Notes: generated from the sequence alone by a model not told the origin. 64,000 nt of DNA from Pseudomonas khorasanensis (GCF_014268505.2 NZ_JABWQP020000002.1:124001-188000), one strand, 5' to 3'; numbered from the stretch's first letter, positions 8,785 through 18,500 are shown. Program-made: numbers and translations.

Positions 8785-9362
8785 TCGGCGGTCTCCGGGG
8801 CAGGTTGTACGGCAGGGCCGTCAACGATGGCTTTGGCGGTGTTGTTGAGCAGGTCACGCACGCGCAGGATCTCTTCCGCGCTCCAGCGTCCGTGGTGCAT
8901 CTGCAAGGCATGGCGCAGGTTGTGCACCGCTTCATGGATTTCGGCGGGGCGGTCATGGCCACGCAGCGAGCGCTTGCTGACGTCGATGCGCATGCGCACG
9001 CCATCAAGCGCCACGGCCTGCTCACTCAAAGACAAACGACCGGCGTCGGTCACGCTGTAACGTTTTTTGCCGCCCTCGGCGTCGCCGGCGATCAGATCAC
9101 TTTCTTCCAGAAAGGTCAGGGTCGGGTAAATCACGCCGGGGCTGGGGCTGTAGGCGCCGTCGAACATGCTTTCGATCTGGCGGATCAGGTCATAGCCATG
9201 GCACGGCTGCTCGGCGATCAGCGCCAGCAACAGCAATTTCAGGTCGCCGGGGGCAAATACTCGCGGCCCGCGTCCACCCCGTTCGCGGCCGGTTCCAGGG
9301 CGTTTCTCGAAGCCGTCGCGGCCGTCACCGTGTTCGCGGTGGGGGGAATGATGGTCTCTCAT
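8781..9362 (-). CDS. PadR family transcriptional regulator
   Basis: A 193-residue regulator. After a charged, glycine- and arginine-rich N-terminal tail comes the PadR winged helix (about residues 38-110), with DLKLLLLALIAEQPCHGYDL and PSPGVIYPTLTFLEESDLI, then an antiparallel helical C-terminal half for dimerisation. It overlaps the siderophore-interacting protein gene by 4 nt. A perfect palindrome lies 34-47 bp upstream of the start codon, where an autoregulatory operator is expected. The ligand is unknown. PadR relatives of SIP genes are often iron- or flavin-linked, but that is inference. Confidence 0.92.
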   Translation of the reverse strand: MRDHHSPHREHGDGRDGFEKRPGTGRERGGRGPRVFAPGDLKLLLLALIAEQPCHGYDLIRQIESMFDGAYSPSPGVIYPTLTFLEESDLIAGDAEGGKKRYSVTDAGRLSLSEQAVALDGVRMRIDVSKRSLRGHDRPAEIHEAVHNLRHALQMHHGRWSAEEILRVRDLLNNTAKAIVDGPAVQPAPETAE

Positions 9363-9395
9363 TTGCGCTCTCTCTCGTCGTATTTAGATACAACG

Positions 9396-9409
9396 TAAGA
9401 TATATCTTA
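9396..9409. promoter_or_regulatory. Perfect palindrome TAAGATATATCTTA, probable PadR operator
   Basis: A 14-bp perfect palindrome in the leader of the padR-sip operon, in otherwise GC-rich sequence. PadR proteins bind A/T-rich dyads of about this size near their own promoters. Binding is inferred from position and symmetry. Confidence 0.6.
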
Positions 9410-9419
9410 AGTGTTCTGC

Positions 9420-9859
9420 AAGCCATTTTGTGCACGCCCGTCTGCTTGTCGATGAGCGGAGGTACCTTCGGGGGAAGGTTTATCGATATGCCAAGCCTTG
9501 TTTTTTTTACAAGCAAGTGCTCGGTTAATTAAAGTTGTTACTCTATTTTTAAGTGGAGTTAATATTCTAAGAAGCTTCAAGGTTCAATGATTATTGAGTG
9601 GAGTTGCTGTATGGGTTTTTAGATGAAACTGTATGTAGGGAATAACTTACAGTAGCTGTTTTATATTTTGATTATTTGTTCTTTTTTCTTTCCGCTCACG
9701 GGGCTGTTTAACTACAAGCTCATAGGAAACTGCCTGCTTACATTCCGGAACGAACAGCCGATCATGCCCCGGCGTTGAAAGTTTGAACAAATTCAACCTT
9801 TTTGGTTGCTGTTGCTTGAACTTTCAATGAACTGATCCTTTTATGAAAACAGGTACTGA
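9420..9859. other. AT-rich leader region upstream of the fimbrial operon
   Basis: About 440 bp with no gene, clearly richer in A/T than the flanks (for example 9515-9680). It separates the padR-sip operon from the fimbrial genes and must contain the fimbrial promoter. Such A/T-rich DNA is typical of sites silenced by H-NS-like proteins (MvaT/MvaU in Pseudomonas). That role is inference. Confidence 0.55.
9775..9827 (+). promoter_or_regulatory. Nested inverted repeats in the fimbrial leader
   Basis: An outer perfect 9-bp inverted repeat, TTGAAAGTT at 9775-9783 and AACTTTCAA at 9819-9827, encloses an inner hairpin CAACC-TTTTT-GGTTG at 9794-9808. The structure ends 32 bp before the first pilin start codon. 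It could be an operator or, if transcribed, a 5' UTR stem that stabilises the message or controls its translation. Confidence 0.5.
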
Positions 9860-10351
9860 ATGATGTTCAAGAAAATCGCGATGACTGCTCCATTGGCTAT
9901 TCTGGCACTGAGCTCTACCATGGCTTTTGCCGCTGGGGAGGCCCGTCACTCCATCAGCCTGGTAGCCACTGTTCCGACAAACGGGTTCTACGTGATGCCC
10001 GTAGATCCGGATCTGGTCAGCAAGGATCAGGACATGAGCCCGACCAATGGCAACATCAATTTGTCGCCTGTGACTGGCTTTTTCGATGTGCGCAACAATA
10101 ACGGCTCGATTCACGCCAGCCTTGAAGGCCCGGCCAGGCTCTACGGTGGCGCCAATACAATTGACCTGACCGTCGCACTCAACGGCGTCTCGCTCAACAC
10201 TACGCCGCAAATGGTTGTCGGTGAGCAAGAGTCAGATGTGAACTTCCGCGCGCCGCTGCGCATCAGCGCCGTTGGCACGAACCACGCACCGGGTGACTAC
10301 ACCGGCGCTGTGGCTATCGTGTGGGACGCCGTTCCTCCTGTCGCGCTTTAA
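9860..10351 (+). CDS. CS1-type fimbrial major subunit (pilin)
   Basis: A 163-residue exported pilin of the CS1/CFA-I (alpha-fimbria) class. A signal peptide ends near STMAFAAGEARHS. The mature part is beta-rich and finishes with NHAPGDYTGAVAIVWD, which matches the C-terminal strand pattern of CS1 pilins (xxAGNYSGxVxL). There are no cysteines in the mature protein, unlike type 1 pilins. This suits the CS1 class. AGGT lies 5 bp before the ATG at 9860; an adjacent ATG at 9863 is also possible. Being first in the operon and followed by stem-loops, it is probably the main shaft subunit. Confidence 0.85.
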   Translation: MMFKKIAMTAPLAILALSSTMAFAAGEARHSISLVATVPTNGFYVMPVDPDLVSKDQDMSPTNGNINLSPVTGFFDVRNNNGSIHASLEGPARLYGGANTIDLTVALNGVSLNTTPQMVVGEQESDVNFRAPLRISAVGTNHAPGDYTGAVAIVWDAVPPVAL

Positions 10352-10427
10352 GCGTTTCGACAAAACCTGAAACGCTTACTTGTCCAAGTAACGTAACCGG
10401 TCGGCAAACACTTAGTTTGTCGGCCGG
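10351..10427 (+). terminator. Intercistronic stem-loops between pilin and usher
   Basis: Two hairpins fill the gap between the first pilin and the usher. The first has an 8-bp stem, AGCGTTTC at 10351 and GAAACGCT at 10369. The second has a 13-bp stem with two G-U pairs, at 10397-10409 and 10415-10427, followed by GCTTTAAT. They could protect the pilin message or partly terminate transcription, giving more pilin than usher. Confidence 0.6.
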
Positions 10428-10460
10428 GCTTTAATCTATCGGCAATTAGAGTACGTGTTC

Positions 10461-12983
10461 ATGTTCCCGATGACGCCCATCGCGGCTGCGCTTGTCCTGC
10501 TTTTATGCAGCACTGCAGTTGCAGCGCCCGCAACGGTTGCTAATACCCCGCGAAGTTTACTGGCTCAAGCCAAAGGCTTGCCGGCGGATTTCGAGGAGCA
10601 CTTTTTTGATGTGCCGCTGGCAGTGCGGGTTGAACTGGATCAGCAGCCGCTGGGGGAGGCCATGGTGGTGTTGTCCCGTGATGATCGCATCACGCTGCTT
10701 GAATTCACCGATACCAGCGAAAACCGCTACGGCCCGGCCGAGCGGGAGAAGTGGGCCAGTTATCTCAAACCCGGCGTGCCGTTGGGCGCGTGCACTGGTT
10801 CTTGCCCGGACCAGGTGCTGGCCGTGCACTACAACCTTGAGAACTCGCTGGTCTCGATCCTCACCGAAAACGCTGAGCGCGACCTGGAAGCCAAGCGTTA
10901 TTTCGAGCAACCCCTGGGCGGCAGCAGTGGCCTGATGGTGCGCAACCAGCTCAATCTCAATGGTGGTCAACAGCAGGACCTGGGCGGTCGCTTCGGGCTC
11001 GAAGCCAGTGGCAGCCTGGGCAACTGGAGTCAGACGTTCAACATGCAGGTGGCCCGACTCGGTGGCCCGGACGACAAGCTTTATCACGCAATACATGAGC
11101 TTTACACCCAGCGCGAGCTGCAAGGCACGTTCTTTCGCCTGGGTTATTTCACCCCCAATTCCGAAGGGCTGACCCGTCAACCCCGCACGTTTGGCACCAG
11201 CCCTGATACGGCTGTCGGTGTCATGTACGGCAGCTCCGACAGCCTGGCTATCAATACGCCAATGCCGAGCGTCTATCCGGTCTACGTCACGGCCAATCGC
11301 CAGGGCTCGGTGGAAATCTATCGCGACGGTTTGTTGATCAACACCCAGTCGGTACCCAGCGGCTTGCAGACCCTCGACACTCGACCACTGCCAGGTGGTA
11401 TTTATGAAGTGGAAGTGCGCCTGATCGAAGACGGCCAGATCACGTCCACTACCCAAGAGCTGATTTACAAACCCAACAACTGGCGCAATCTCGATGAGCG
11501 CTGGCGCTACAACCTGTTCGCGGGCGAAGAGAGCAAGCTGTTCAGCAACTGGGAGCAACAGGCCAGCGGCAGTACGACCGCAGGGGCGTCGGTCAATTAC
11601 CTGATGCACCCGCGCGTGATTGTCGGGGCGTCGGCGCGCCAGATTCGCGAAAAGATGCAGTTCGGGACGTCCATTGACTGGACGCTGGCCAATCAGATCA
11701 GCCTGTACGCCAACGTTTACCAGACGCAGGGTTATGGCACTGGTCTGGACCTGCAAAGCCTTTATAACTATGGCGCTGGCAGCCTGGTGATCAGCCATAA
11801 CCGCAGCTGGCTGGACACCACTAATCTGTATGACACCTTGCCGGACGGCACTCGGGTGCGCCAACGCAATGTCTTCATCGGCCAGACGAGCAATTCCTCA
11901 CTGGCGCTCAATCACCGGATCAGCAGCAAAAGCTCGATCAACGGCCGTGTGTCTCACAGCGAAGGCAATACAGAAGGCGTCGGCCTGGACCTGGGCTGGA
12001 ACCAGCGCACCGTGTTGTTCGGCAGCGATGCCAACTGGCGTTTGTCGGTGTTCGACCGGCCAGGCAGCTACAGCAGTGGCGATGCGCGCAACCGCGGTGT
12101 TGATCTGAGCATCAACGTGGCGCTGGGTCCGCCGGGCCAGCAGATTACCGGCAGCATCGGCTCGCGCACCGATCGCGATGGCGGGCGCGATAACAACGCT
12201 TCTCTCGGCTGGCGCAAGAACCTTGAAGGTCATGTGCTGCAAAACGTCTCGGTGACCGCGCTAACCGACACTTATGGCGTCGGCGTGTCCAGCCTGGCGA
12301 ATTTTCGCACCGCTGCGATCAATGGCGATGGCTTCATTCAGCGCTCGTCTTACAACGGCAATTTCACCGGTGGTCTGAACGTGGACAGCACCCTGGTCGT
12401 TGACGGTCAGAAAATGATGCTGACCAGTCTGCATGAAATGCGCGGTGCAGGGATGATCGTCGACGTGGAATCAGACATCGATAACGTCGTCTTGCGCGCC
12501 GATGACTACAGCGGTGGCAGCGCGGCGTTGCGGCCGGGGCGCAACTTCATCCCGATCACCGCCTACCAGAACAGCTCGGTGGGTTTCGATTTCGAGGGCA
12601 ACAGCGTGCCTGCCGCCACGATTGAACCGGCGCGCACGCGCTATCACCTGAATAAGGGTGGCGTTGAGTATCGCAAGATCCGGGTGATGAAAACCCTGAC
12701 CGTGCTGGGCCGCCTGGTCAATGCCCAGGGGCAACCGCTAAAGGGCCATCACGTGATCAACCACGCGAGTCGCGGGGTCACTGAAGTCGATGGTTTCTTT
12801 TCCATGGAAATGAACGCCGGGTCACCGACCCTGGAAGTGCGCCACGACAATCAGTTGTTGTGCCAATTCCGTCTCGATGCCAGTCGGCACCGCAATGAAA
12901 ACAACGTGTTGATGATCGGGGACCTGCGGTGCACGCCGGACACCCTGGCCGATGTCACGCTCACCGATCAGAAGGCGGGTTGA
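10461..12983 (+). CDS. Outer-membrane usher of CS1-type fimbriae
   Basis: An 840-residue outer-membrane assembly platform that takes chaperone-bound subunits and extrudes the fimbria. A signal peptide (AAALVLLLCSTAVAAP) is followed by an N-terminal periplasmic domain, a long barrel region rich in Gly, Asn and aromatic residues, and C-terminal beta-sandwich domains ending with GRLVNAQGQPLKGHHVINHA. The plug region includes YPVYVTANRQGSVEIYRDGL and PLPGGIYEVEVRLIEDGQ, patterns seen in CooC/CfaC/TcfC ushers rather than FimD. I prefer the ATG at 10461; a GTG at 10455 in the same frame is an alternative. Its stop is one base before the adhesin start. Confidence 0.9.
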   Translation: MFPMTPIAAALVLLLCSTAVAAPATVANTPRSLLAQAKGLPADFEEHFFDVPLAVRVELDQQPLGEAMVVLSRDDRITLLEFTDTSENRYGPAEREKWASYLKPGVPLGACTGSCPDQVLAVHYNLENSLVSILTENAERDLEAKRYFEQPLGGSSGLMVRNQLNLNGGQQQDLGGRFGLEASGSLGNWSQTFNMQVARLGGPDDKLYHAIHELYTQRELQGTFFRLGYFTPNSEGLTRQPRTFGTSPDTAVGVMYGSSDSLAINTPMPSVYPVYVTANRQGSVEIYRDGLLINTQSVPSGLQTLDTRPLPGGIYEVEVRLIEDGQITSTTQELIYKPNNWRNLDERWRYNLFAGEESKLFSNWEQQASGSTTAGASVNYLMHPRVIVGASARQIREKMQFGTSIDWTLANQISLYANVYQTQGYGTGLDLQSLYNYGAGSLVISHNRSWLDTTNLYDTLPDGTRVRQRNVFIGQTSNSSLALNHRISSKSSINGRVSHSEGNTEGVGLDLGWNQRTVLFGSDANWRLSVFDRPGSYSSGDARNRGVDLSINVALGPPGQQITGSIGSRTDRDGGRDNNASLGWRKNLEGHVLQNVSVTALTDTYGVGVSSLANFRTAAINGDGFIQRSSYNGNFTGGLNVDSTLVVDGQKMMLTSLHEMRGAGMIVDVESDIDNVVLRADDYSGGSAALRPGRNFIPITAYQNSSVGFDFEGNSVPAATIEPARTRYHLNKGGVEYRKIRVMKTLTVLGRLVNAQGQPLKGHHVINHASRGVTEVDGFFSMEMNAGSPTLEVRHDNQLLCQFRLDASRHRNENNVLMIGDLRCTPDTLADVTLTDQKAG

Positions 12984-12984
12984 A

Positions 12985-14199
12985 ATGATGAAAAAGTCTT
13001 TGTGTTGGCTGGGGCTGTTGATGGCCCTGGGGGCATCTTCGGCGCAAACGGCGAATCTGGAGATCAGGGCGGTGTTCAAACCCGACCCTGCGCAGCCGAA
13101 CAAAAATCTGTTCGTCAACCAGACGCCGAACAGTGGTTATTGCGCGGACTTGCCGGGTGAATGTGCCCAACACAACATGTTCAGCATCCGGTTACCGGTT
13201 CGTTTTAGTAATAGCCGCTACATAAACCCTAATGAAGCCGTGTGGGCCAAGGCACCGGCTAACTGGCGGCAGCTAACGGTCACTAATGCCGAAACGCTTG
13301 AATCCGAAACGGTTGAAGTACGCATTGTCGGCATCGGCTCGAATTATGAGTTGAGCAAGTCGGCCGCTGAGCTGGTAGGGGTGACGGACATACTTGAGGG
13401 GCACCAGAAGCTTTGGACCAGCAACAGTTGGGTTTATGCACCTGCACCCTGCCTGTACAGCGGCGTCGGCACTTACTCACCGAGCACTTATCGTTTTTTC
13501 TGGAAATCTCCGGTTGAGGCCACTTGCAATAAGGTGCCCACCGTTGGCCTGCACTCGTTGTCATTCAATACACTCGATTTTGCTTATGAACTGCGCACTC
13601 CCAATCCTTTGGGCATGACGACAGGGCTCTACACCGGTGCGCTGACGTATACCCTCGGCCCTGCCCAGGACTTCGACATGGGGGTGATGATGCAACCAGA
13701 CGACGCCCGCCTGACCCTGGATTTCGTCCTGGACGTCCAGCACACCCTGAAAGTCGACCTGCCTCCGGGCGGCAACAAGGTCGCTCTGGAACCGGAAGGC
13801 GGCTGGCAGCAATGGATCAACGGCGGTCCCAAACCCGGCAGAATCTTTCGCGATCAAACGTTCAACATTTCTGCCTCGTCGCGCTTCAAGGTGATGATGC
13901 AGTGTCAGAACTCGCTCGGCGGTGAACGCTGCCAAATGTACGGTAACGGCTTGGTTACCGACGTGACGACGCGCATGACCTTGCCAGCCGGCATCACGTT
14001 CAGCGGCAACCCCGTCGGGCGCTACCCACTCCAGCATGAATCCTGGTCCGGTACCTTCGAGCCCAGTCAATACGTAAACCGTCAAGTCGGCACCCTGCAT
14101 TTCGAAATCCCCAGCGATGCAATCGACAGGCTGCTCAAGCCCGGTATCGGCGCTTCGCTTTCCACCAACATCACCATCATCTGGGACTCGGAAGTTTGA
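12985..14199 (+). CDS. CS1-type fimbrial tip adhesin / minor subunit
   Basis: A 404-residue exported protein (signal peptide MMKKSLCWLGLLMALGASSA). Its size and place after the usher match the CfaE/CooD class of tip adhesins: an N-terminal binding domain of about 200 residues with several cysteines (YCADLPGEC, PCLYSG, ATCNKVP), and a C-terminal pilin domain ending SLSTNITIIWDSEV. In CS1 fimbriae this subunit starts assembly and binds the host receptor. The receptor here is unknown. The start codon is 1 nt after the usher stop, so translation is coupled. Confidence 0.83.
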   Translation: MMKKSLCWLGLLMALGASSAQTANLEIRAVFKPDPAQPNKNLFVNQTPNSGYCADLPGECAQHNMFSIRLPVRFSNSRYINPNEAVWAKAPANWRQLTVTNAETLESETVEVRIVGIGSNYELSKSAAELVGVTDILEGHQKLWTSNSWVYAPAPCLYSGVGTYSPSTYRFFWKSPVEATCNKVPTVGLHSLSFNTLDFAYELRTPNPLGMTTGLYTGALTYTLGPAQDFDMGVMMQPDDARLTLDFVLDVQHTLKVDLPPGGNKVALEPEGGWQQWINGGPKPGRIFRDQTFNISASSRFKVMMQCQNSLGGERCQMYGNGLVTDVTTRMTLPAGITFSGNPVGRYPLQHESWSGTFEPSQYVNRQVGTLHFEIPSDAIDRLLKPGIGASLSTNITIIWDSEV

Positions 14200-14242
14200 G
14201 CACCAGGGTTGTTTTTATTCATTTTCTACAGGATCGAAAACG

Positions 14243-14986
14243 ATGAATCGTGTGTTCTCAGTCTGGCTGCTCAGCCTGGCTTGTGGCGTGGCGCAGGCCG
14301 GACCGCAGATCAATGTTGGCGCCGTGTACGACTATCTGGAGGCGAAAAACAGTACCTACCTCAAGCGGGTATTCAACAGCGGCGATGCGACTGCATTCGT
14401 CAAGGTCAACGTGCTGGAAATCGTCTATGACGCGGATGGCACAACCCGTGAAGTACCGGTTGAAACGTCCGCCGACGGCGCTTCACGCGATGGCGTGATG
14501 GCCAGTCCGGCGCGGCTGATCGTACCGGCGCAAGGGATGCAGGGCACCCGTCTTTTGTTCTTGGGTGAACGTGAGCGCGAGCGCTATTTTCGTGTGCGTT
14601 TCGTGCCCGTGGTGCCGGAAAAGGAAGACGAATTTCTGGTCGGCAGTGAAGAGCGCGAAGACTACAAGAAAACGTTGTCTGCCGGCATCAACGTGATGAC
14701 CGGCTTCGGCACGATCTTTTTCGTGCGGCCCAAAAACGCCCGGTTCGACACCACCATCAGCGAAACCGCAAGCCGCTATGAGCTGCTCAACAATGGCAAC
14801 ACGGTGATCGTGGTCGATGAATTCAAGAGCTGTTCGCTGACCAAGGAGAACGACTGCGGCGCGACCACCAAACACCATGTGCTGGCGGGCAAGTCGTTCG
14901 CCTTCGAAAAGGAGGAGGGGCGTCAATACCGTTTCAATCTGGTTGAGGGCGAGCAGAAGAAAGTCCTGACGGTTGCGAGCCAATAG
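14243..14986 (+). CDS. Periplasmic chaperone of CS1-type fimbriae
   Basis: A 247-residue exported chaperone that holds pilins by donor-strand complementation and delivers them to the usher. The signal peptide MNRVFSVWLLSLACGVAQAG is followed by an immunoglobulin-like domain with the basic G1/A1 strand region (AKNSTYLKRVFNSGDATAFVKVNVLEI), PARLIVPAQGMQGTRLLFLG and RYFRVRFVPVVPEKEDEF, in the order expected for CfaA/CooB-type chaperones. CAGGAT precedes the ATG at 14243; upstream in-frame starts overlap the adhesin gene and would spoil the signal peptide. Its place after the adhesin is unusual, since in most CS1 operons the chaperone comes first. Confidence 0.86.
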   Translation: MNRVFSVWLLSLACGVAQAGPQINVGAVYDYLEAKNSTYLKRVFNSGDATAFVKVNVLEIVYDADGTTREVPVETSADGASRDGVMASPARLIVPAQGMQGTRLLFLGERERERYFRVRFVPVVPEKEDEFLVGSEEREDYKKTLSAGINVMTGFGTIFFVRPKNARFDTTISETASRYELLNNGNTVIVVDEFKSCSLTKENDCGATTKHHVLAGKSFAFEKEEGRQYRFNLVEGEQKKVLTVASQ

Positions 14987-15016
14987 GCCTGCCTTCGATT
15001 GATGCAGAGGACCGTA

Positions 15017-15514
15017 ATGATGATCAGACAATTCACTCTTTTCGCACTGGCGACGGCTACCTTGCTGACCGGTTCGCTGGCGTGGGCGGCTCGGGAACAG
15101 CACACCTTCGAAGTGTCATTGGAGATTCCGACCCGCTCGTTCTACATCGTGCCCAGCGAACCGGGCTGGATTCACCAGGCGCAGGAACTCAAGTGGGACT
15201 ACCCAAGCTCGTCCTTGATTCCGTTGCGCAAATACTTCGATGTGCGCCATAGCTCCAGCGCCATCCAGGCACGCCTTGAATACACGCCGTACCTCTCGAA
15301 TGGCAAACCAGGCGAGGAGGTTTTGCTGCGGGTCAGTTTCAATGGCAGGTTACTGAGCTCGCAATACCAAGCTGACGTGGTCTCGCAGGCCGATGCGGCA
15401 GCGGGTGTTCGGGCCTTGCTGGAGATCGAAGCGCAAAAGCCCGCAGCCGGCTACCGGGCAGGGGATTACCAAGGCAATGTGCTGTTGCTGTTCAGCGCCA
15501 AAACGCCGGGCTGA
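15017..15514 (+). CDS. Second CS1-type fimbrial subunit
   Basis: A 165-residue exported pilin-like protein, last in the fimbrial operon. A signal peptide (LFALATATLLTGSLAWAA) is followed by REQHTFEVSLEIPTRSFYIVPSEP, which parallels the first pilin's RHSISLVATVPTNGFYVMPVDP. It ends with AGYRAGDYQGNVLLLFSA, the same C-terminal strand pattern. The two pilins thus appear to be diverged copies, and this one may be a minor, anchor or alternative shaft subunit. AGAGG lies about 7 bp before the ATG at 15017, so I choose it over TTG/ATG codons at 14999-15002. Confidence 0.82.
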   Translation: MMIRQFTLFALATATLLTGSLAWAAREQHTFEVSLEIPTRSFYIVPSEPGWIHQAQELKWDYPSSSLIPLRKYFDVRHSSSAIQARLEYTPYLSNGKPGEEVLLRVSFNGRLLSSQYQADVVSQADAAAGVRALLEIEAQKPAAGYRAGDYQGNVLLLFSAKTPG

Positions 15515-15547
15515 GGTCACTTCAGAACATTAGTGTTGCCTGCCAGA

Positions 15548-15579
15548 GCAACGCCCTGATGTCATTGTCAGGGCGTTGC
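15548..15579. terminator. Hairpin between convergent fimbrial operon and NEL toxin gene
   Basis: Perfect 12-bp inverted repeat (GCAACGCCCTGA and its complement) with an 8-nt loop, placed between two convergent stop codons. It lacks a T run, so it may be an imperfect terminator or a 3' end stabiliser for both messages. Confidence 0.55.
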
Positions 15580-15586
15580 GCAGGGA

Positions 15587-18500
15587 TCATGGCACGGTCT
15601 GTTGCAGTGCCTCACGCGTCAGTCGCCGGCTCAGTTGCTTCTCTTCATAGCCGATGTCGTTGAGCAACGCATCATAGGAGGCATCGGTCATGGCTTGCCC
15701 CGTCAGGACGAGGTGCTCATCGACGTTCAGTTGCGTGGCCAGGTGCAGCAGCCGCTGCCGCAGTACTTCCTGACGAGCTGGCGAACTCGCGGTTGCATTG
15801 GCCCGGGCGTCCTGGGCTTCGCGCAGTTGATCCAGTCGCTCGGTTTGCTGTTCATACAACCGGGCGTTGCGCCTGAACTCGTCCGGGTGCATATCACGCA
15901 GGTGTTTCTCCCAGAACGGCTGCTCGATCATGCCGTTGATCAAGCCATCGCCCGCTTCCATCGACATCACCGTAGCAAAGGCCGTGTCGATGGCTTTGGC
16001 GCTTACGCCGGCCAGCGGTCGATACAACATTGACTCCGACTGCCAGGGCAAGCCGAGGCGTTGCGCCAGGCCGGTTTCATAAGCGAGGTGCACTTCCACC
16101 TCATCGGGATTACCGTGGCGGCTGGCGAAGTCGGCGCTGGCAATGTCATTTACGCGCGCCAGTCGGGCAGCACCTTTTGCCAGCTTCGCCAGCCGGCTCG
16201 TCAGGTCCTCGGCGGACGTCGAAAATGCATACGCTTCGCAAGCGAGTACCTTGATGCCCATGTTGTTGAAGACCTGGGCACCTGCATCGGCGCACGTGGT
16301 GGGTGAGGTCGCCATCTCGAACACCTCTTTACGCAACTCGGTGTCCAGGTCCACGGCCTCGATCATGCGCCAGACACGATAACTGAGCTGTTCACGGCGA
16401 TGACCGCCCGCTCGGTAATCGGCCGATTGCGTGAGTTTCTGAATCAACGCAAAAAAGTCGGCAGAACCCGGCTCGTTCATAAGGTCATGCCAGGCTTCTT
16501 CTCTGAAGGTACCCAGCCCGGAGACTTGGGCACTCCACCAGGTGGTGTCATCGTTCATGGGCCATTGGCTCATCGCACCCACTGCAGCCGCGGTGTACGC
16601 CTGCTCAGGGGCGATACCGACCGACCGCCGATATTCCTTGAACATGACCTGACCGACTTCAGACAGATCCCAGGCGTATAAACGGGTTCGCGCGATGATC
16701 ATTGCATCCTGAGAGCCGGGCACCACATTGGGTATTTCTTTGATCGGGTTGGCCTGCAAGTCCAGGAAAAAGCCCCGGGGACGGCGCTTGCTCAATGGGC
16801 CGAGGAGGCCATCGGGCCAAGTAGTTGCGCCCGTGTTGCTCAGGCAAAGGGTTTTCAGCCGGGGCATGCGCCCGACGTTCGGCAACCTGCCCAAATGTGG
16901 GTTGTCGTCCAGTCTGATGGTTTCCAGGCGGGTCAGGTTGTTTAACTGCTCGATGTTTGCCTCGGTCAGGGTGATGCGGTTATCAATCAAGCGCAGGGTA
17001 CGCAAAAAATGCATCCTGCCGATGCTGTCGGGCAATTGCGTCAATTTGCACTTCCTCGCACTCAACTGCCGAAGATGGGGAAAATCTTTGAGCAGGCCCG
17101 TGGCGGTGGCGGAAAACGTGGTGCGGTCCAGATTCAGCGTGTCGATCTGATCGAGGTAGGGCTTGAGGTCGGGCATCTTCTTCCACCACAACTCCAGATT
17201 GAGGCTGCGCATGTCCACCGACAGGTCCAGCGCATAACCACCTTGGGCGGTGGTACTGCGTTCGCCGAAAACTTTTGATTTTCGCTCGAAGCACTCGATG
17301 AGCCGCTCGCTGATGTGCTGCCCGCCACCGTCACGAAAGTTCGTGCTGCCCGGCCCCCACGTCTCGGGCTGCTGGTATTGCCACCGGTTGAGCAGGACTT
17401 TCAGCTCATCCAGCTCGTTCTCCAGTCGCGTCAGTGTCTGGTGACCTGTTTCTTCTTGGCCCAGGGAGCGGATAAATGTGCTGGTTTCCTGCTCGTTGAA
17501 GTGTGGAAAAAGATCCTTTACCCGTTCCGCCAGGGTAGTCGCCGATCGGGACATCGACGGACCGCGCAACAATGTCATGACTTCGATGTCAGCGGTCGCC
17601 GGAATCGGTGGTGCCGCCAATGCGATGCGTCGCTCGGCGGGTGCCTCGGTCTTGGCCATCAACCATTGTTTGAAAAATCGGCCCTGGCCAGGGCGATAGC
17701 CCAGTTGTGCTCGCTTGCCGACGGGCAGTGCTTCAAGGATCGCTTCGTAGAAATTCGCGGCTTCATGGAGCTTGCGCTGGCCGCCGTCCCATATTTCGTA
17801 GTGGCCCGCTTCATTTTTAAACAGTACCCGGACCGTCGAAGCCTCTGGTTCGCCGACGCGGCAACGCAAGAGGCCGGCTTCATAACCCTCACGGACTTCA
17901 ACACGCAATTCGCTGAACGTGTCGCTGTGAATCCTGAGGGCATTAAGGATCAGGTTCTCGGTTTCCGGCACCCACTGCACTCCGTCGTCAAAGCCTGCAT
18001 AGGCATGGTTGGCCCGCGTCTCGAATTCAGCTTCCCGGGCGAGGCTCTTGATGCTTAGCGGCAGACGTTGTTCACGGCTAATGCGCGCGCGCTCCGTGGG
18101 TTCGGCGCTGCCCAGCAGAGACTCCGCCGTTTTGACGGGCAGCTCAGGGTACGCCTGGCGCAGTAACCGAACCTGAGGGTCGCTGGACATTTGTGCGCCT
18201 TGATACAAGTGCTTGAAGATGTCCGCTTTCTGGCGTTCAGTCGCCTGCGCCAGCCGATTGCGTAACGCTGCTACCTGTTTGTTCGCGGCGATGGGCCCGC
18301 GGAGTATCGCCTCAAGTTCCCGGGCATCGAGAAAATCCGCCAGGGTTTGCGCAAACTCGCCACTCATGATGTGTGCCGCGCTGGTAGACAGCGTTTGCCG
18401 CCCGCTAGCGTTGCGGTTGCCGTACTGACGAAACGGGCCAGTCAGATCGGCCTGTTGATAGACCCTCACGGCTTTGCTCGATGGCCAGCCCTCGAGGTTC

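Noticed and set aside
9775..9827. Invertible promoter element controlling fimbrial phase variation
   Set aside because: The inverted repeats are only 9 bp and 35 bp apart, and no recombinase gene is nearby. They better fit a stem-loop or operator.
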